Assembly: GCF_904846155.1 (NCBI RefSeq)
Contig: NZ_CAJGZP010000001.1
Coordinates: 806,001-870,000, forward strand
Source of the DNA: Psychrobacter fulvigenes
GTDB taxonomy: Bacteria > Pseudomonadota > Gammaproteobacteria > Pseudomonadales > Moraxellaceae
Length of the DNA stretch: 64,000 bases
Direction: 5' to 3'
Shown here: positions 35,913-44,151 of the stretch, one piece after another
Position numbering within the stretch: the stretch's first letter is position 1
Layout of the letters: every line of letters starts with the position of its first letter
Notes under the pieces: generated by a model
What the model saw: only the letters and a program-made list of their open reading frames with translations
Database searches by the model: none
What the model was told of the DNA's origin: nothing
Program-made: the position numbers and the translations under genes

Positions 35913-36851
35913 ATGAGTATCGAAATCCTAGAACCACGGTTAGCAGATGTTGGTGGTATTCCTATCGCGCGTCTTTTACCGAATAAAGGCAAAAAGCCAA
36001 TTGGTGCTTGGTGCTTTTTGGATCATGCAGGCCCTGCTGAGTTTGGTGAAGATGAGTCAGGCATGCAAGTTGGCCGTCATCCGCATACTAACTTGCAAAC
36101 CTTTAGTTGGATGTTGAATGGCGAAGTGCTGCACAAAGACAGCTTTGGTAATGAGCAAGTCATTACCAAAAACCAAGTCAACGTCATGACCGCTGGTACA
36201 GGACTCAATCAAGGCATCAGTCATACTGAACAAAGCGTCTTTCCAGATACTGGTGGCTCACCAGATTCCGCACGGGCACTGAGCATGGTGCAGTTGTGGA
36301 TTGCGCTACCGACGGATCAGCAGATCGAACGCGGTTTCCATCATTATCCAGAGTTGCCAACTTGGACGGAAGATAGCGTCGAAATGATATTGACGACGGG
36401 AAGCTATACCAGCGTCTCAGGCGAGCGTTATGAAGCACCGACGATACAGTACTCGAAGATGGTCGGAATCGATGTGTATTTCCTGCAAGACGGTGAGGTC
36501 ACGCTCAACCTAGAGCCAGGGTTTGAATACGGTATCTTGGTCACAGAAGGCGAGATCGAGTCTGAAGGCAAAGTCTGTCCGCAAGATCAGCTACTACGCT
36601 TCCATGATAGCGATGTTGCTAATAATGAAAGCATCAAGCTGGTCGCCAAGAAGGGCACCCGTGTGATGTTTATCGGCGGCGAGCCATTGAATAACCAAGT
36701 GCTGCTGTGGTGGAACTTTGTTGCTGATAACAAAGAAGAGATTGAGCAATCTATCATCGACTGGAACAATGGTCATGAGCGCTTTGGTGAAGTTGATTCT
36801 GATATGAAACGTCTAGAAGCACCAGCATTGCCTGAAGGTTTTAAAGGCTAG
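35913..36851 (+). CDS. Pirin family protein (long form)
   Basis: Bicupin of 312 aa, longer than the YhhW type. Ligand motifs VGRHPHTNLQTFSWMLNGEV and MTAGTGLNQGISHTE; the Gly-Leu-Asn-Gln segment replaces the usual GxGxxHSE. The C-terminal cupin holds GGEPLNNQVLLWWNFV, conserved in pirins. AAGGAG precedes the ATG. Probably an oxidative-stress or quercetinase-type enzyme, but the substrate is not determinable. Confidence 0.9.
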   Translation: MSIEILEPRLADVGGIPIARLLPNKGKKPIGAWCFLDHAGPAEFGEDESGMQVGRHPHTNLQTFSWMLNGEVLHKDSFGNEQVITKNQVNVMTAGTGLNQGISHTEQSVFPDTGGSPDSARALSMVQLWIALPTDQQIERGFHHYPELPTWTEDSVEMILTTGSYTSVSGERYEAPTIQYSKMVGIDVYFLQDGEVTLNLEPGFEYGILVTEGEIESEGKVCPQDQLLRFHDSDVANNESIKLVAKKGTRVMFIGGEPLNNQVLLWWNFVADNKEEIEQSIIDWNNGHERFGEVDSDMKRLEAPALPEGFKG

Positions 36852-37034
36852 GTGTTTAATATGGCTTTTATAATTGTTTTAATTATTAAGTTTCATTACA
36901 AAAAAAGAATACGGGTTCTATCCATTTATTCTTATACTAAAGCAGATTAAAGGGTATGGTTACTTGAGGCAACTCATTCAACCTACCTCCTTATTTTTAC
37001 TTATTTACATTCATTCATATTTTGGAGAAAGTCT

Positions 37035-37643
37035 ATGTCAGATTTACAAACACTACAACAACTTGCTGAGAAGCGTCGTTCTATTTATGCTTTGAGCGAT
37101 CAATTACCCGTATCAAATGACGAGATTGTAAAGTTGATTGAGCATGCAGTATTGCATACCCCATCAGCGTTTAATTCACAATCATCGCGTTTGGTGGTCC
37201 TGTTTGGTGAAGAACATAATAAACTGTGGGACATCACTGAAGAAACATTAAAGGTTATCGTTGGCGATGACGAGAAGTTTCAAGGTACTAAAGATAAAAT
37301 CGCAGGCTTTAGAGCGGGAGCGGGTACGGTATTATTCTTTGAGGACAAAGGTGTCGTTAGAAACATGCAAGAAGCCGCGCCTTTATATGCTGACAAATTC
37401 CCAATTTGGGCGCATCAAACCAGCGCTATGCATCAGTATGTGATTTGGACAGCATTGGCGAGCATTAATGTCGGCGCAAACTTGCAGCATTATAACCCTG
37501 TGATCGATCAGAGAGTCGCTGAAGCATGGAATATCGATAGCGATTGGGAGCTGAACGCACAGATGGTATTCGGTGCTATTGAGCAGCCAGCAGGCGACAA
37601 AGAGTTTAAGCCTATCGAAGAACGCATGGAAGTGTTTGGTTAG
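37035..37643 (+). CDS. Nitroreductase family protein (Frm2-like)
   Basis: FMN-dependent oxidoreductase (202 aa) of the COG3560/Frm2-Hbn1 subgroup. KRRSIYALSDQLPVSNDEI at the N-terminus, HTPSAFNSQSSRLVVLFG for FMN binding, and HQYVIWTALASINVGANLQHYNP in the middle. It may reduce nitroaromatics or quinones. Follows the pirin genes and ends at a terminator (37720-37752). Confidence 0.92.
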   Translation: MSDLQTLQQLAEKRRSIYALSDQLPVSNDEIVKLIEHAVLHTPSAFNSQSSRLVVLFGEEHNKLWDITEETLKVIVGDDEKFQGTKDKIAGFRAGAGTVLFFEDKGVVRNMQEAAPLYADKFPIWAHQTSAMHQYVIWTALASINVGANLQHYNPVIDQRVAEAWNIDSDWELNAQMVFGAIEQPAGDKEFKPIEERMEVFG

Positions 37644-37719
37644 TCCTTTAGCTTGTGTCAATACCGTATAAAGTACGGTATTGATGACAATCAATGTGCC
37701 GCAGTAATATGAGCGATAC

Positions 37720-37752
37720 CCCGTAAGTTGGATACAGCTTATGGGTTTTTTT
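37720..37752. terminator. Terminator between nitroreductase and AraC genes
   Basis: CCCGTAAG pairs with CTTATGGG across a 10-nt loop, followed by seven T residues. A second perfect dyad, AATACCGTA with TACGGTATT, lies just upstream at 37660-37682. Confidence 0.75.
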
Positions 37753-37768
37753 ATAGGTAATTGTCGTT

Positions 37769-38839
37769 CTATTTACGATCTATAAGATTGTTTTGATAGG
37801 TTTTTGGTGTTATTCCAAACCAAGTTTTAAAAACTCTGAAAAACTGACTATGGGATTTGTAGCCTAGTAAGTATGCGACATCGGTGGTTGATAAGTTTTT
37901 TTCAGTCAAATACAGTTTGGCCAGTCGCTTCCTAGTTTCTTCTAGAACCTCTTGAAACGAGGTACCTTCTTCATCGAGCCTTCTTTGCAAAGTACTGACG
38001 CTGATGTTCATCGACTCTGCGACATGAATACGAGTTGGAGGGATCATACCTATCACTGTCTCAATGACTATCTGACAGCGCTGTTTGTAACTAAACCCAG
38101 AAAACTGAGTGGATAGCATGTTAAATAAGGGATTAATAAAAAACTTTCTACCAAGTTCCTCTTCAGATTTTATCAATAAACCAGTCGCGTTTTTATAATG
38201 ATTGTTACACTTTAAATCATAGATCAAGCTTGTTCTATCAGCAGGTTCGGCAGGTACACCAAAGATGGATTGGTAATACTCCAACTCGTATGTGCTATTA
38301 CGCTGCGCCACAGTTATTTTTTTCAAAACATTAGGGCAAAAAGTTTCTACGATTCTATAAACCAACACCATAACGCCATCAATTTGATGTTTATTCATCA
38401 AGCTTGGATCATTAGGAACAAAATCAAATCGAAGCAAGCCTTTCTCTGGAATAATTTTGAGATTAATAGACTCCGTTATTAGAAAGAAAAAACGCAGTAC
38501 GAGTCGACTGACTAATAAAAAGGGCAGTTCATTATTTGTATGGGTGAAAGGTCTGACACAGTCGCTAATAGCTTTATAAAAAGGCAATGATTCAATATTA
38601 ACCAATGAATGTAGTTTTAAGCCCAAGTAATTATCTTGTAATACACTACATAGATAGTCGACTTCCTCAATAATAATAGGAATAGGGATTCTGTCGCCCC
38701 TATAGTTGTCAACTGTTGAAAAACACTCTGAGATTTTGGGGATATCTTCTTCACGGTTTTGATCTAATAAGTATAACGCCACTGCCTCTCTGACAGCCAG
38801 AACCATACTTCTATGAGCACTATATCCAGCTTTTATCAT
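37769..38839 (-). CDS. AraC-family regulator with Arabinose_bd-type N-domain
   Basis: Transcriptional regulator (356 aa). The N-terminal two-thirds resembles the Arabinose_bd/OruR-type effector domain. The C-terminal AraC helix-turn-helix pair is visible in HVAESMNISVSTLQRRLDEE and TTDVAYLLGYKSHSQFFRVFKTWFG followed by TPKTYQ. Single minus-strand gene, convergent with the nitroreductase gene. Its target is not evident from context. Confidence 0.9.
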   Translation of the reverse strand: MIKAGYSAHRSMVLAVREAVALYLLDQNREEDIPKISECFSTVDNYRGDRIPIPIIIEEVDYLCSVLQDNYLGLKLHSLVNIESLPFYKAISDCVRPFTHTNNELPFLLVSRLVLRFFFLITESINLKIIPEKGLLRFDFVPNDPSLMNKHQIDGVMVLVYRIVETFCPNVLKKITVAQRNSTYELEYYQSIFGVPAEPADRTSLIYDLKCNNHYKNATGLLIKSEEELGRKFFINPLFNMLSTQFSGFSYKQRCQIVIETVIGMIPPTRIHVAESMNISVSTLQRRLDEEGTSFQEVLEETRKRLAKLYLTEKNLSTTDVAYLLGYKSHSQFFRVFKTWFGITPKTYQNNLIDRK

Positions 38840-38997
38840 TCCATTTTCAACTCAATTACGATCAGCCATTACTTGTCTTGGTTTAAGTCCAAACCACAGA
38901 CCTTAACCTCTCAAACGGTTAGTTTAAATAACTTTAGCTGTCTATGATAGCCCCAATCTTATTCTAAAAAGTACTGTTCTAAGCGCCATTCTTTATC

Positions 38998-39486
38998 TTA
39001 ACGCTCCTCATCCATGCGCTTAATACTGTCTGGACTGGCAGCATAAATAGCATCTAACTCCTCTTCTGTTAAATAGCGCTCAACGATAGGAAAAAGCTCG
39101 CGTTCTTCGAATCGTATGTGATCGTATAGCAAAGTGCCAAGCTCTTTGACTTCAACGACCGTCACCTCACTATTTTTACTATCTTTGGCTGCTGTTGATG
39201 TTTTGATTTTCGCCATGAACTCATATAGTGACTTATGCTGCTTCTCAAGCGTTTCAAGGACTGAGGCTATCTCTGACTGAGTCTCTTTATAAGGGAGTAG
39301 CGCATTGGCAATCAGAGTATCTTCAATATGGAAGTGTTCATGCATGTCGCTGAGATAAGCGGTTAGGGAGCTCCAGTGCTTCGTAATGGCTGTATGATCA
39401 TCAGGACACTCTTTGGCGTGACGAGCGATGTTTAGGCCAAGGTGATGTTGGCGTGATAAGGGCTGTAATTGATTGGCACGTTTCAT
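38998..39486 (-). CDS. Hemerythrin-like HHE domain protein
   Basis: Four-helix diiron-type protein (162 aa). Candidate iron ligands: HHLGLNIARHAKE, HEHFHIEDTLI, EKQHKSLYEFM and DHIRFEERELFP. Such proteins sense or carry oxygen, NO or iron. Lies 63 bp downstream of the LysR gene on the same strand, so it may be co-transcribed. Confidence 0.88.
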   Translation of the reverse strand: MKRANQLQPLSRQHHLGLNIARHAKECPDDHTAITKHWSSLTAYLSDMHEHFHIEDTLIANALLPYKETQSEIASVLETLEKQHKSLYEFMAKIKTSTAAKDSKNSEVTVVEVKELGTLLYDHIRFEERELFPIVERYLTEEELDAIYAASPDSIKRMDEER

Positions 39487-39549
39487 GGGTAGATACCTCG
39501 CTGTGTGGATAAAAATGACGATAGCTGTTCACAAACTATAGCAGTATTT

Positions 39550-40479
39550 TTATAGCAAATAGTGATCCTGAACATAGGCAATACATAACTCATAAAAGGC
39601 TTGCGCTGGCGGTGAGATAGTTTTATTCGCCAACTTAAAGATACCAATTTGCCTGTCCAAAGCTGGCTCAAGTAGGTCAATCCAAACCAGCTCTGGCTCA
39701 TTAGCAGGGAAGGCCAGCTTGGGCAAAGTCGTGATACCAAGGTCATTGCGCAGTAGTGAAAATAAGGATGTGATGTTTTCGACCGTGTAGCGCGCATTGC
39801 GATTGAGCACTTCTGCAGGCGTGTTTTCAAGCAAGCGGCAAGTACCATTATAAATAAAAGGCTGCGCGACCAGCTGTGGCCATTTAAGCCCTTTTTTTCG
39901 TTGGCTGTTTGTCTGACTGTTTGTCCGACTGTTTGGCTGGTTTTTTAATTGGTTTAAAGAATTACTTTTTAAGTAAACCACACCGATTGGGTCTGATAGT
40001 AGCAGGGTGAAATCTATATCTGCCTGATCCATACTGGTACAGTTGCCCAGTGCTAAATCCACCTCTCCTGTCAGCAGCCGATTGGCTACTCCGACAGCGT
40101 TATCATCTATCAATACAATCTCAATATCTGGGTATTTCTTGGAGTATTCGACCAGTACACTGGGCAACAGCTTGGTCACCAATGAGGGCACACTGGCAAT
40201 CCTTATTTTACCCTTGCCACCTGCTGCCGCTGCCTTTAGGTCCTCTTCTAATGCTCGATAGCTATTGAGGAACTGTTCAATCTTTGGTAAACAGGTTTCG
40301 CCAAAAGGGGTCAGTGTGGCTTTATTACCACTTTCAAACAAACGCTGACCGAGTGTTTTTTCCAGCTCTTTGATAGACGCTGACAACGCTGCTTGCGTGC
40401 GATGGGCATGGTGAGCGGCGGCACGAAAACCGCCTTCTTCTACCACCAATAAAAAATGCCGTAATTGCTGTAGTTTCAT
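39550..40479 (-). CDS. LysR-family regulator of the RidA-ALDH cluster
   Basis: LysR regulator (309 aa). N-terminal helix-turn-helix LRHFLLVVEEGGFRAAAHHAHRTQAALSASIKELE, effector domain from about residue 90. An unusual insert near 180-197 is Asn/Ser/Gln/Thr-rich (NQPNSRTNSQTNSQRKK), encoded by imperfect repeats. Divergent from the ridA-like gene, with a perfect 21-bp dyad (40611-40631) between them, so it most likely controls the 40.7-48.3 kb genes. Confidence 0.9.
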   Translation of the reverse strand: MKLQQLRHFLLVVEEGGFRAAAHHAHRTQAALSASIKELEKTLGQRLFESGNKATLTPFGETCLPKIEQFLNSYRALEEDLKAAAAGGKGKIRIASVPSLVTKLLPSVLVEYSKKYPDIEIVLIDDNAVGVANRLLTGEVDLALGNCTSMDQADIDFTLLLSDPIGVVYLKSNSLNQLKNQPNSRTNSQTNSQRKKGLKWPQLVAQPFIYNGTCRLLENTPAEVLNRNARYTVENITSLFSLLRNDLGITTLPKLAFPANEPELVWIDLLEPALDRQIGIFKLANKTISPPAQAFYELCIAYVQDHYLL

Positions 40480-40610
40480 GATTGTCTCACCTGTCTGTGA
40501 TTGCTTGTCTATGCTGTCTCATTTTTAATTTTGAAAACTTCTCTGGTATTTATTATTTGTTACTTATCAAGTGCTTAAGAATTGACCTAAGCATTCGGCA
40601 CTCAAAAATA

Positions 40611-40631
40611 ATGATAGATTTAATCTATCAT
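40611..40631. promoter_or_regulatory. Candidate LysR operator
   Basis: ATGATAGATT - T - AATCTATCAT, a perfect 10-bp dyad with a single central base and a T-N11-A type core. Located in the divergent LysR/ridA promoter region; a diverged half-site (AGATTTATCA) follows at 40651-40660. Confidence 0.65.
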
Positions 40632-40748
40632 ATCTAAAGTTTAATTAGTTAGATTTATCACTGGTAATTGCGTAGGATAAAGCACATACCAAATGAACAG
40701 GCTAAAACAAAGATTTGGTGCCACCAGTTATTGAAAGGATAAGACAGT

Positions 40749-41138
40749 ATGGCGACTCCCTCAACCAAGCAAGCGGTTAACACCTCACTTTATGCCTCTA
40801 AGTCACCGTTAGAGTGGGCGATTACTCATAACGGTACGTTGTATACCGCACAGATTCCTATCGATGAAAATGGTGAAGTGGTCGCAGGTGGTATCGAAGC
40901 GCAAACTCGGCAAACGCTAGACAACCTTAAGCACACACTAGAATGTGCGGGTATTGGAATGGATGCGGTATTGCAGGTCCTTATTTATGTGACCGATCGC
41001 GAGTATCTAAAAACCGTTAACCAAGTGTATGCTGAATATTTCACCGCACCTTATCCAAACAGAGCGGCTCTAGTGATATCAGGACTTGCTCGTGAAGAGA
41101 TGCTGGTAGAGCTGGTCGTTTATGCCGCTGTGCCTTAA
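40749..41138 (+). CDS. RidA/YjgF family protein
   Basis: Rid-family protein (129 aa). AITHNGTLYTAQIPID at the N-terminus, QTRQTLDNLKHTLECAGIGMDAVLQ in the middle, the motif PYPNRAALVISGLAREEMLVELVVYA at the end. RidA deaminates reactive enamine/imine intermediates. The Arg usually seen in the catalytic RidA motif appears as NRAA here, so archetypal activity is plausible but not certain. First gene of the LysR-linked cluster; suggests that the pathway generates an imine. Confidence 0.9.
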   Translation: MATPSTKQAVNTSLYASKSPLEWAITHNGTLYTAQIPIDENGEVVAGGIEAQTRQTLDNLKHTLECAGIGMDAVLQVLIYVTDREYLKTVNQVYAEYFTAPYPNRAALVISGLAREEMLVELVVYAAVP

Positions 41139-41186
41139 GCTTTGAAAGTCGGTGAACACTAAGTTTTTAATTCAATATGAGCTGTT

Positions 41187-41255
41187 GTAGGCTGTGGCTT
41201 TAGCCCAGCTTAAGACTTTGTACAATAACAATGCTGGGCTAAAGCCACAGCCTAC
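41187..41255. repeat. Perfect 23-bp inverted repeat
   Basis: GTAGGCTGTGGCTTTAGCCC-AGC (41187-41209) is the exact reverse complement of 41233-41255, with a 23-nt spacer. Located between the RidA and aldehyde dehydrogenase genes. It could be a palindromic repeat element or an mRNA hairpin; no T-run follows. Confidence 0.9.
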
Positions 41256-41292
41256 GCCTCAAACTTTTAACCACTTCATTAAGGATTCTATT

Positions 41293-42756
41293 ATGTCAAC
41301 TCAAGCCCTCAAACAAGACCCAACTAAATCAATCTATATCAATGGTGAATGGCAAGCGGGCGTCGATACGATTGCCAATATCAACCCATCAGATACCAGT
41401 GAAGTCGTTGGTGAGTTCGCACAAGCCAGTCAGGAGCAAGTCAAAGATGCTATCGCTGCTGCGCGTCAGGCCCAGCCAAAGTGGGAAGCGACGCCACTCG
41501 AGAAGAGACAGTCTATTCTGCAAGCGATCGGCGATGAAATGATTGCCCGCTGTGATGAGTTGGGTACATTGCTCTCACGTGAAGAAGGCAAACCATTTGC
41601 GGAAGGTCGCGGTGAGATTTATCGCGCGGGTCAATTTTTTCATTACTACGCTGCCGAAGTGTTACGCCAAATCGGTGATACGGCAGATTCAGTTCGTCCT
41701 GGGGTCAAAGTGGAAGTCACTCGTGAAGCCGTCGGTGTGGTCGCAATTATCTCGCCTTGGAACTTCCCAACCGCGACAGCCGTATGGAAAATCGCGCCCG
41801 CTTTAGCCTTTGGTAACAGTGTTATCTGGAAGCCTGCGAACTTAACGCCTGCCAGTGCGGTGGCGTTAGCTGAGATCATTCATCGTCAAGGCATGCCAGA
41901 GGGTACGTTTAACCTCCTATTAGGCGGCGGCTCTAGCGTAGGTGATGCGCTTATCAATTCAAAAGATATCGATGCAGTCAGTTTTACAGGTTCTGTCGCC
42001 ACAGGTCGCAAAGTCGCTGCTGCTACCGCTCCGAACTTCATCCGTTGCCAGCTTGAGATGGGCAGTAAAAACGCTTTGGTCATCGCTGATGATGCTGATT
42101 TGCAACTTGCCATTGATATGGCGGTTTCTGGTGTTTTTGGTGGTTCAGGCCAGAAGTGTACCGCTTCTTCTCGTCTCATCGTCATGGACAGTATCCATGA
42201 TGCCTTCGTCGAAGGTGTGGTCGCAAAAATGAAGACGCTAAAGGTCGGTCATGCGCTTGAAGACGGCATCTTTATGGGGCCTGTGGTTGATGACAAGCAG
42301 CTGGCGTCAAATATGGACTGGGTCGAAAAAGCCAAGCAATCTGGAGCCAATTTAGCTTTTGGTGGTGAGCGTTTGGAGATGGCGCATGATGGCTATTATA
42401 TGGCGCCGACCTTGTTTACTGAGACCGATAATAGCTGGGATGTCAACCAAGAAGAAGTGTTTGCCCCGCTTGCTTGTGTCTTGCGTGTCAATAGCTTGGA
42501 AGAGGCGATCGCGATGACCAATGATACACGCTTTGGTCTGACTGGCGGCATTATTACTCAGAGTTTGCGTAGCAGTGCGATGTTTAAAGAGCAAGTACAA
42601 GCGGGCTGTGTCATGGTGAACTTAGCAACTGCTGGTACCGATTATCATGTGCCGTTTGGTGGCCGTAAAGAATCGAGCTTTGGCCCGCGTGAGCAAGGTC
42701 AGTATGCCAAAGAGTTTTATACCATCGTCAAAACCGCTTATCAAAAAGCGTATTAG
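41293..42756 (+). CDS. NAD(P)-dependent aldehyde dehydrogenase
   Basis: Aldehyde dehydrogenase (487 aa). NAD-binding SPWNFPTATAVWKIAPALAFGN and FTGSVATGRKV, catalytic Glu255 in QLEMGSKNALV and catalytic Cys289 in GSGQKCTASSR, and the C-terminal PFGGRKESSFGPREQG. It resembles the alpha-ketoglutaric-semialdehyde/benzaldehyde-type group, but the substrate is unknown. ATG 41293 with AAGGATT is the real start; the longer upstream frame runs through an inverted repeat. Probably oxidises an aldehyde made in the local catabolic pathway. Confidence 0.93.
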   Translation: MSTQALKQDPTKSIYINGEWQAGVDTIANINPSDTSEVVGEFAQASQEQVKDAIAAARQAQPKWEATPLEKRQSILQAIGDEMIARCDELGTLLSREEGKPFAEGRGEIYRAGQFFHYYAAEVLRQIGDTADSVRPGVKVEVTREAVGVVAIISPWNFPTATAVWKIAPALAFGNSVIWKPANLTPASAVALAEIIHRQGMPEGTFNLLLGGGSSVGDALINSKDIDAVSFTGSVATGRKVAAATAPNFIRCQLEMGSKNALVIADDADLQLAIDMAVSGVFGGSGQKCTASSRLIVMDSIHDAFVEGVVAKMKTLKVGHALEDGIFMGPVVDDKQLASNMDWVEKAKQSGANLAFGGERLEMAHDGYYMAPTLFTETDNSWDVNQEEVFAPLACVLRVNSLEEAIAMTNDTRFGLTGGIITQSLRSSAMFKEQVQAGCVMVNLATAGTDYHVPFGGRKESSFGPREQGQYAKEFYTIVKTAYQKAY

Positions 42757-42784
42757 TCTATAACGGATAGTAAAGGTGATTTTG

Positions 42785-42901
42785 CGTAGGGTGGGTTAGT
42801 TTTTCAAACTCTTGCAAAGAGTGCCGACAAAACGTAACCCGCCACTTTAAATATAAATTGTCAAATATCGGCGGGTTACGCTACCGCTAATCCACCCTAC
42901 G
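42785..42901. repeat. Nested inverted-repeat element
   Basis: Outer arms CGTAGGGTGGGTTAG and CTAATCCACCCTACG (one mismatch) and inner arms CGTAACCCGCC and GGCGGGTTACG (perfect) make a two-level hairpin. The GTAGGGTGG...GTAACCCGCC pattern is a repeat type I recall from many proteobacterial genomes. It sits between the dehydrogenase and the dipeptidase-like gene. Confidence 0.85.
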
Positions 42902-42943
42902 ACAGAGTTCAGTCGAAAAACGAGTCATAAGAAGGATAACAAG

Positions 42944-43933
42944 ATGTACCAAGATCATATCGTCATTGACGGATTACAGTATAGCCATTGGGATCGCGAC
43001 TACTTCAAAATGCTAAGAGATAGTGGTATCAATGCGGTACATGCCACCTTGGTCTATCACGAAGATGCGCGTCAGACCATGACCCGCTTCGCTGAATGGC
43101 ACGCGCGCTTTGAGCAAAATAGCGATTTGATTTTGCCTGTGTATTCGACCAGTGATATCAAAACGGCAAAAGAGCAGGGCAAAGTCGGTATCTTTTTTGG
43201 CGCGCAAAACTGCTCACCAATTGATGACGAAATCGGCCTGATTAGTGTCATGCGCCGCTTGGGTCTACTGATTATGCAGCTGACGTATAACAACCAAAGC
43301 TTACTAGCGACCGGCTGTTATGAGCAGAACGATAGCGGCGTTACGCGCTTTGGTCAGCAAGCCATCGCTGAGATGAATCGCGTTGGGATGATTATCGATA
43401 TGTCGCACAGTGCTGAGCAGTCTACGCTTGAAGCGATAGAAGTCTCCTCACGTCCGATATGTATCAGCCATGCCAACCCGACCACGGCGCATGATGCCTT
43501 GCGTAATAAATCGGATACGGTCATCAGCGCCTTAACCAAAGCGGGCGGGCTATTAGGCTTTAGTTTATATCCGTTCCATTTGCCCAATGGTAGTGACTGC
43601 ACGCTTGATGATTTTTGCAGCATGATTGCTAATTGCGCTGATAAATACGGCGTCGAGCATTTAGCCATTGGCAGTGATTTGTGTCTCAACCAGCCGCAAG
43701 CGGTACTTGAGTGGATGCGCAATGGACGTTGGTCAAAAGCGATGGATTATGGTGAAGGTAATGCCAGTAATTCAGGTTGGCCGGATACTTTGCCGTGGTT
43801 CGCTGGCAAGGACGGTATGGAAAACATCTATAACGGTCTGCTCAAGCATGGCTTTAATGAAAGTGATGCTGGAAAGATCATCGGTCAGAACTGGTTTGAT
43901 TTTTTGGAGCAAGGCTTGAAGCCTTTGGCTTAA
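42944..43933 (+). CDS. Atypical M19 (renal dipeptidase-like) protein
   Basis: TIM-barrel M19-family protein (329 aa). Conserved blocks: MQLTYNNQSLLATGCYE, VGMIIDMSHSAEQSTLEAI, RPICISHANPTTAHDALRNKSD and LAIGSDLC. The first metal-binding motif is altered: where dipeptidases have DGHxD, this reads DGLQYSHW, so one metal site may be missing. It resembles, from memory, the dipeptidase-like protein encoded beside dimethylglycine demethylase genes in Pseudomonas. Together with the BCCT gene next door, this hints at N-methylated or betaine-type substrates. Confidence 0.8.
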   Translation: MYQDHIVIDGLQYSHWDRDYFKMLRDSGINAVHATLVYHEDARQTMTRFAEWHARFEQNSDLILPVYSTSDIKTAKEQGKVGIFFGAQNCSPIDDEIGLISVMRRLGLLIMQLTYNNQSLLATGCYEQNDSGVTRFGQQAIAEMNRVGMIIDMSHSAEQSTLEAIEVSSRPICISHANPTTAHDALRNKSDTVISALTKAGGLLGFSLYPFHLPNGSDCTLDDFCSMIANCADKYGVEHLAIGSDLCLNQPQAVLEWMRNGRWSKAMDYGEGNASNSGWPDTLPWFAGKDGMENIYNGLLKHGFNESDAGKIIGQNWFDFLEQGLKPLA

Positions 43934-44151
43934 ATATTAAGACTCTAAAGCTCATTTTTGAAGGCTCGTTTTTCAGAGGTTCGTTGTTCAAATATGAGCT
44001 TTGCAAGCTATCACTCGAAAGCGCTATAAGACGAACGACGTTTTATAGCGTTAAACCTCCTTTCAGATAGAAAGGTAATGAGATTACTTAGATATATCCA
44101 AATAATATAACGCCTGATTTAAAACGTAACGTTAGCATATGGAGCCGCATC

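Noticed and set aside
41194..41292. In-frame N-terminal extension of the aldehyde dehydrogenase
   Set aside because: It translates the 23-bp inverted repeat; the ATG at 41293 has the ribosome-binding site and gives the normal family length.
43990..44060. Hairpin CGCTATAA...TTATAGCG after the dipeptidase-like gene
   Set aside because: Short 8-bp stem and no T-run; not enough to call a terminator.
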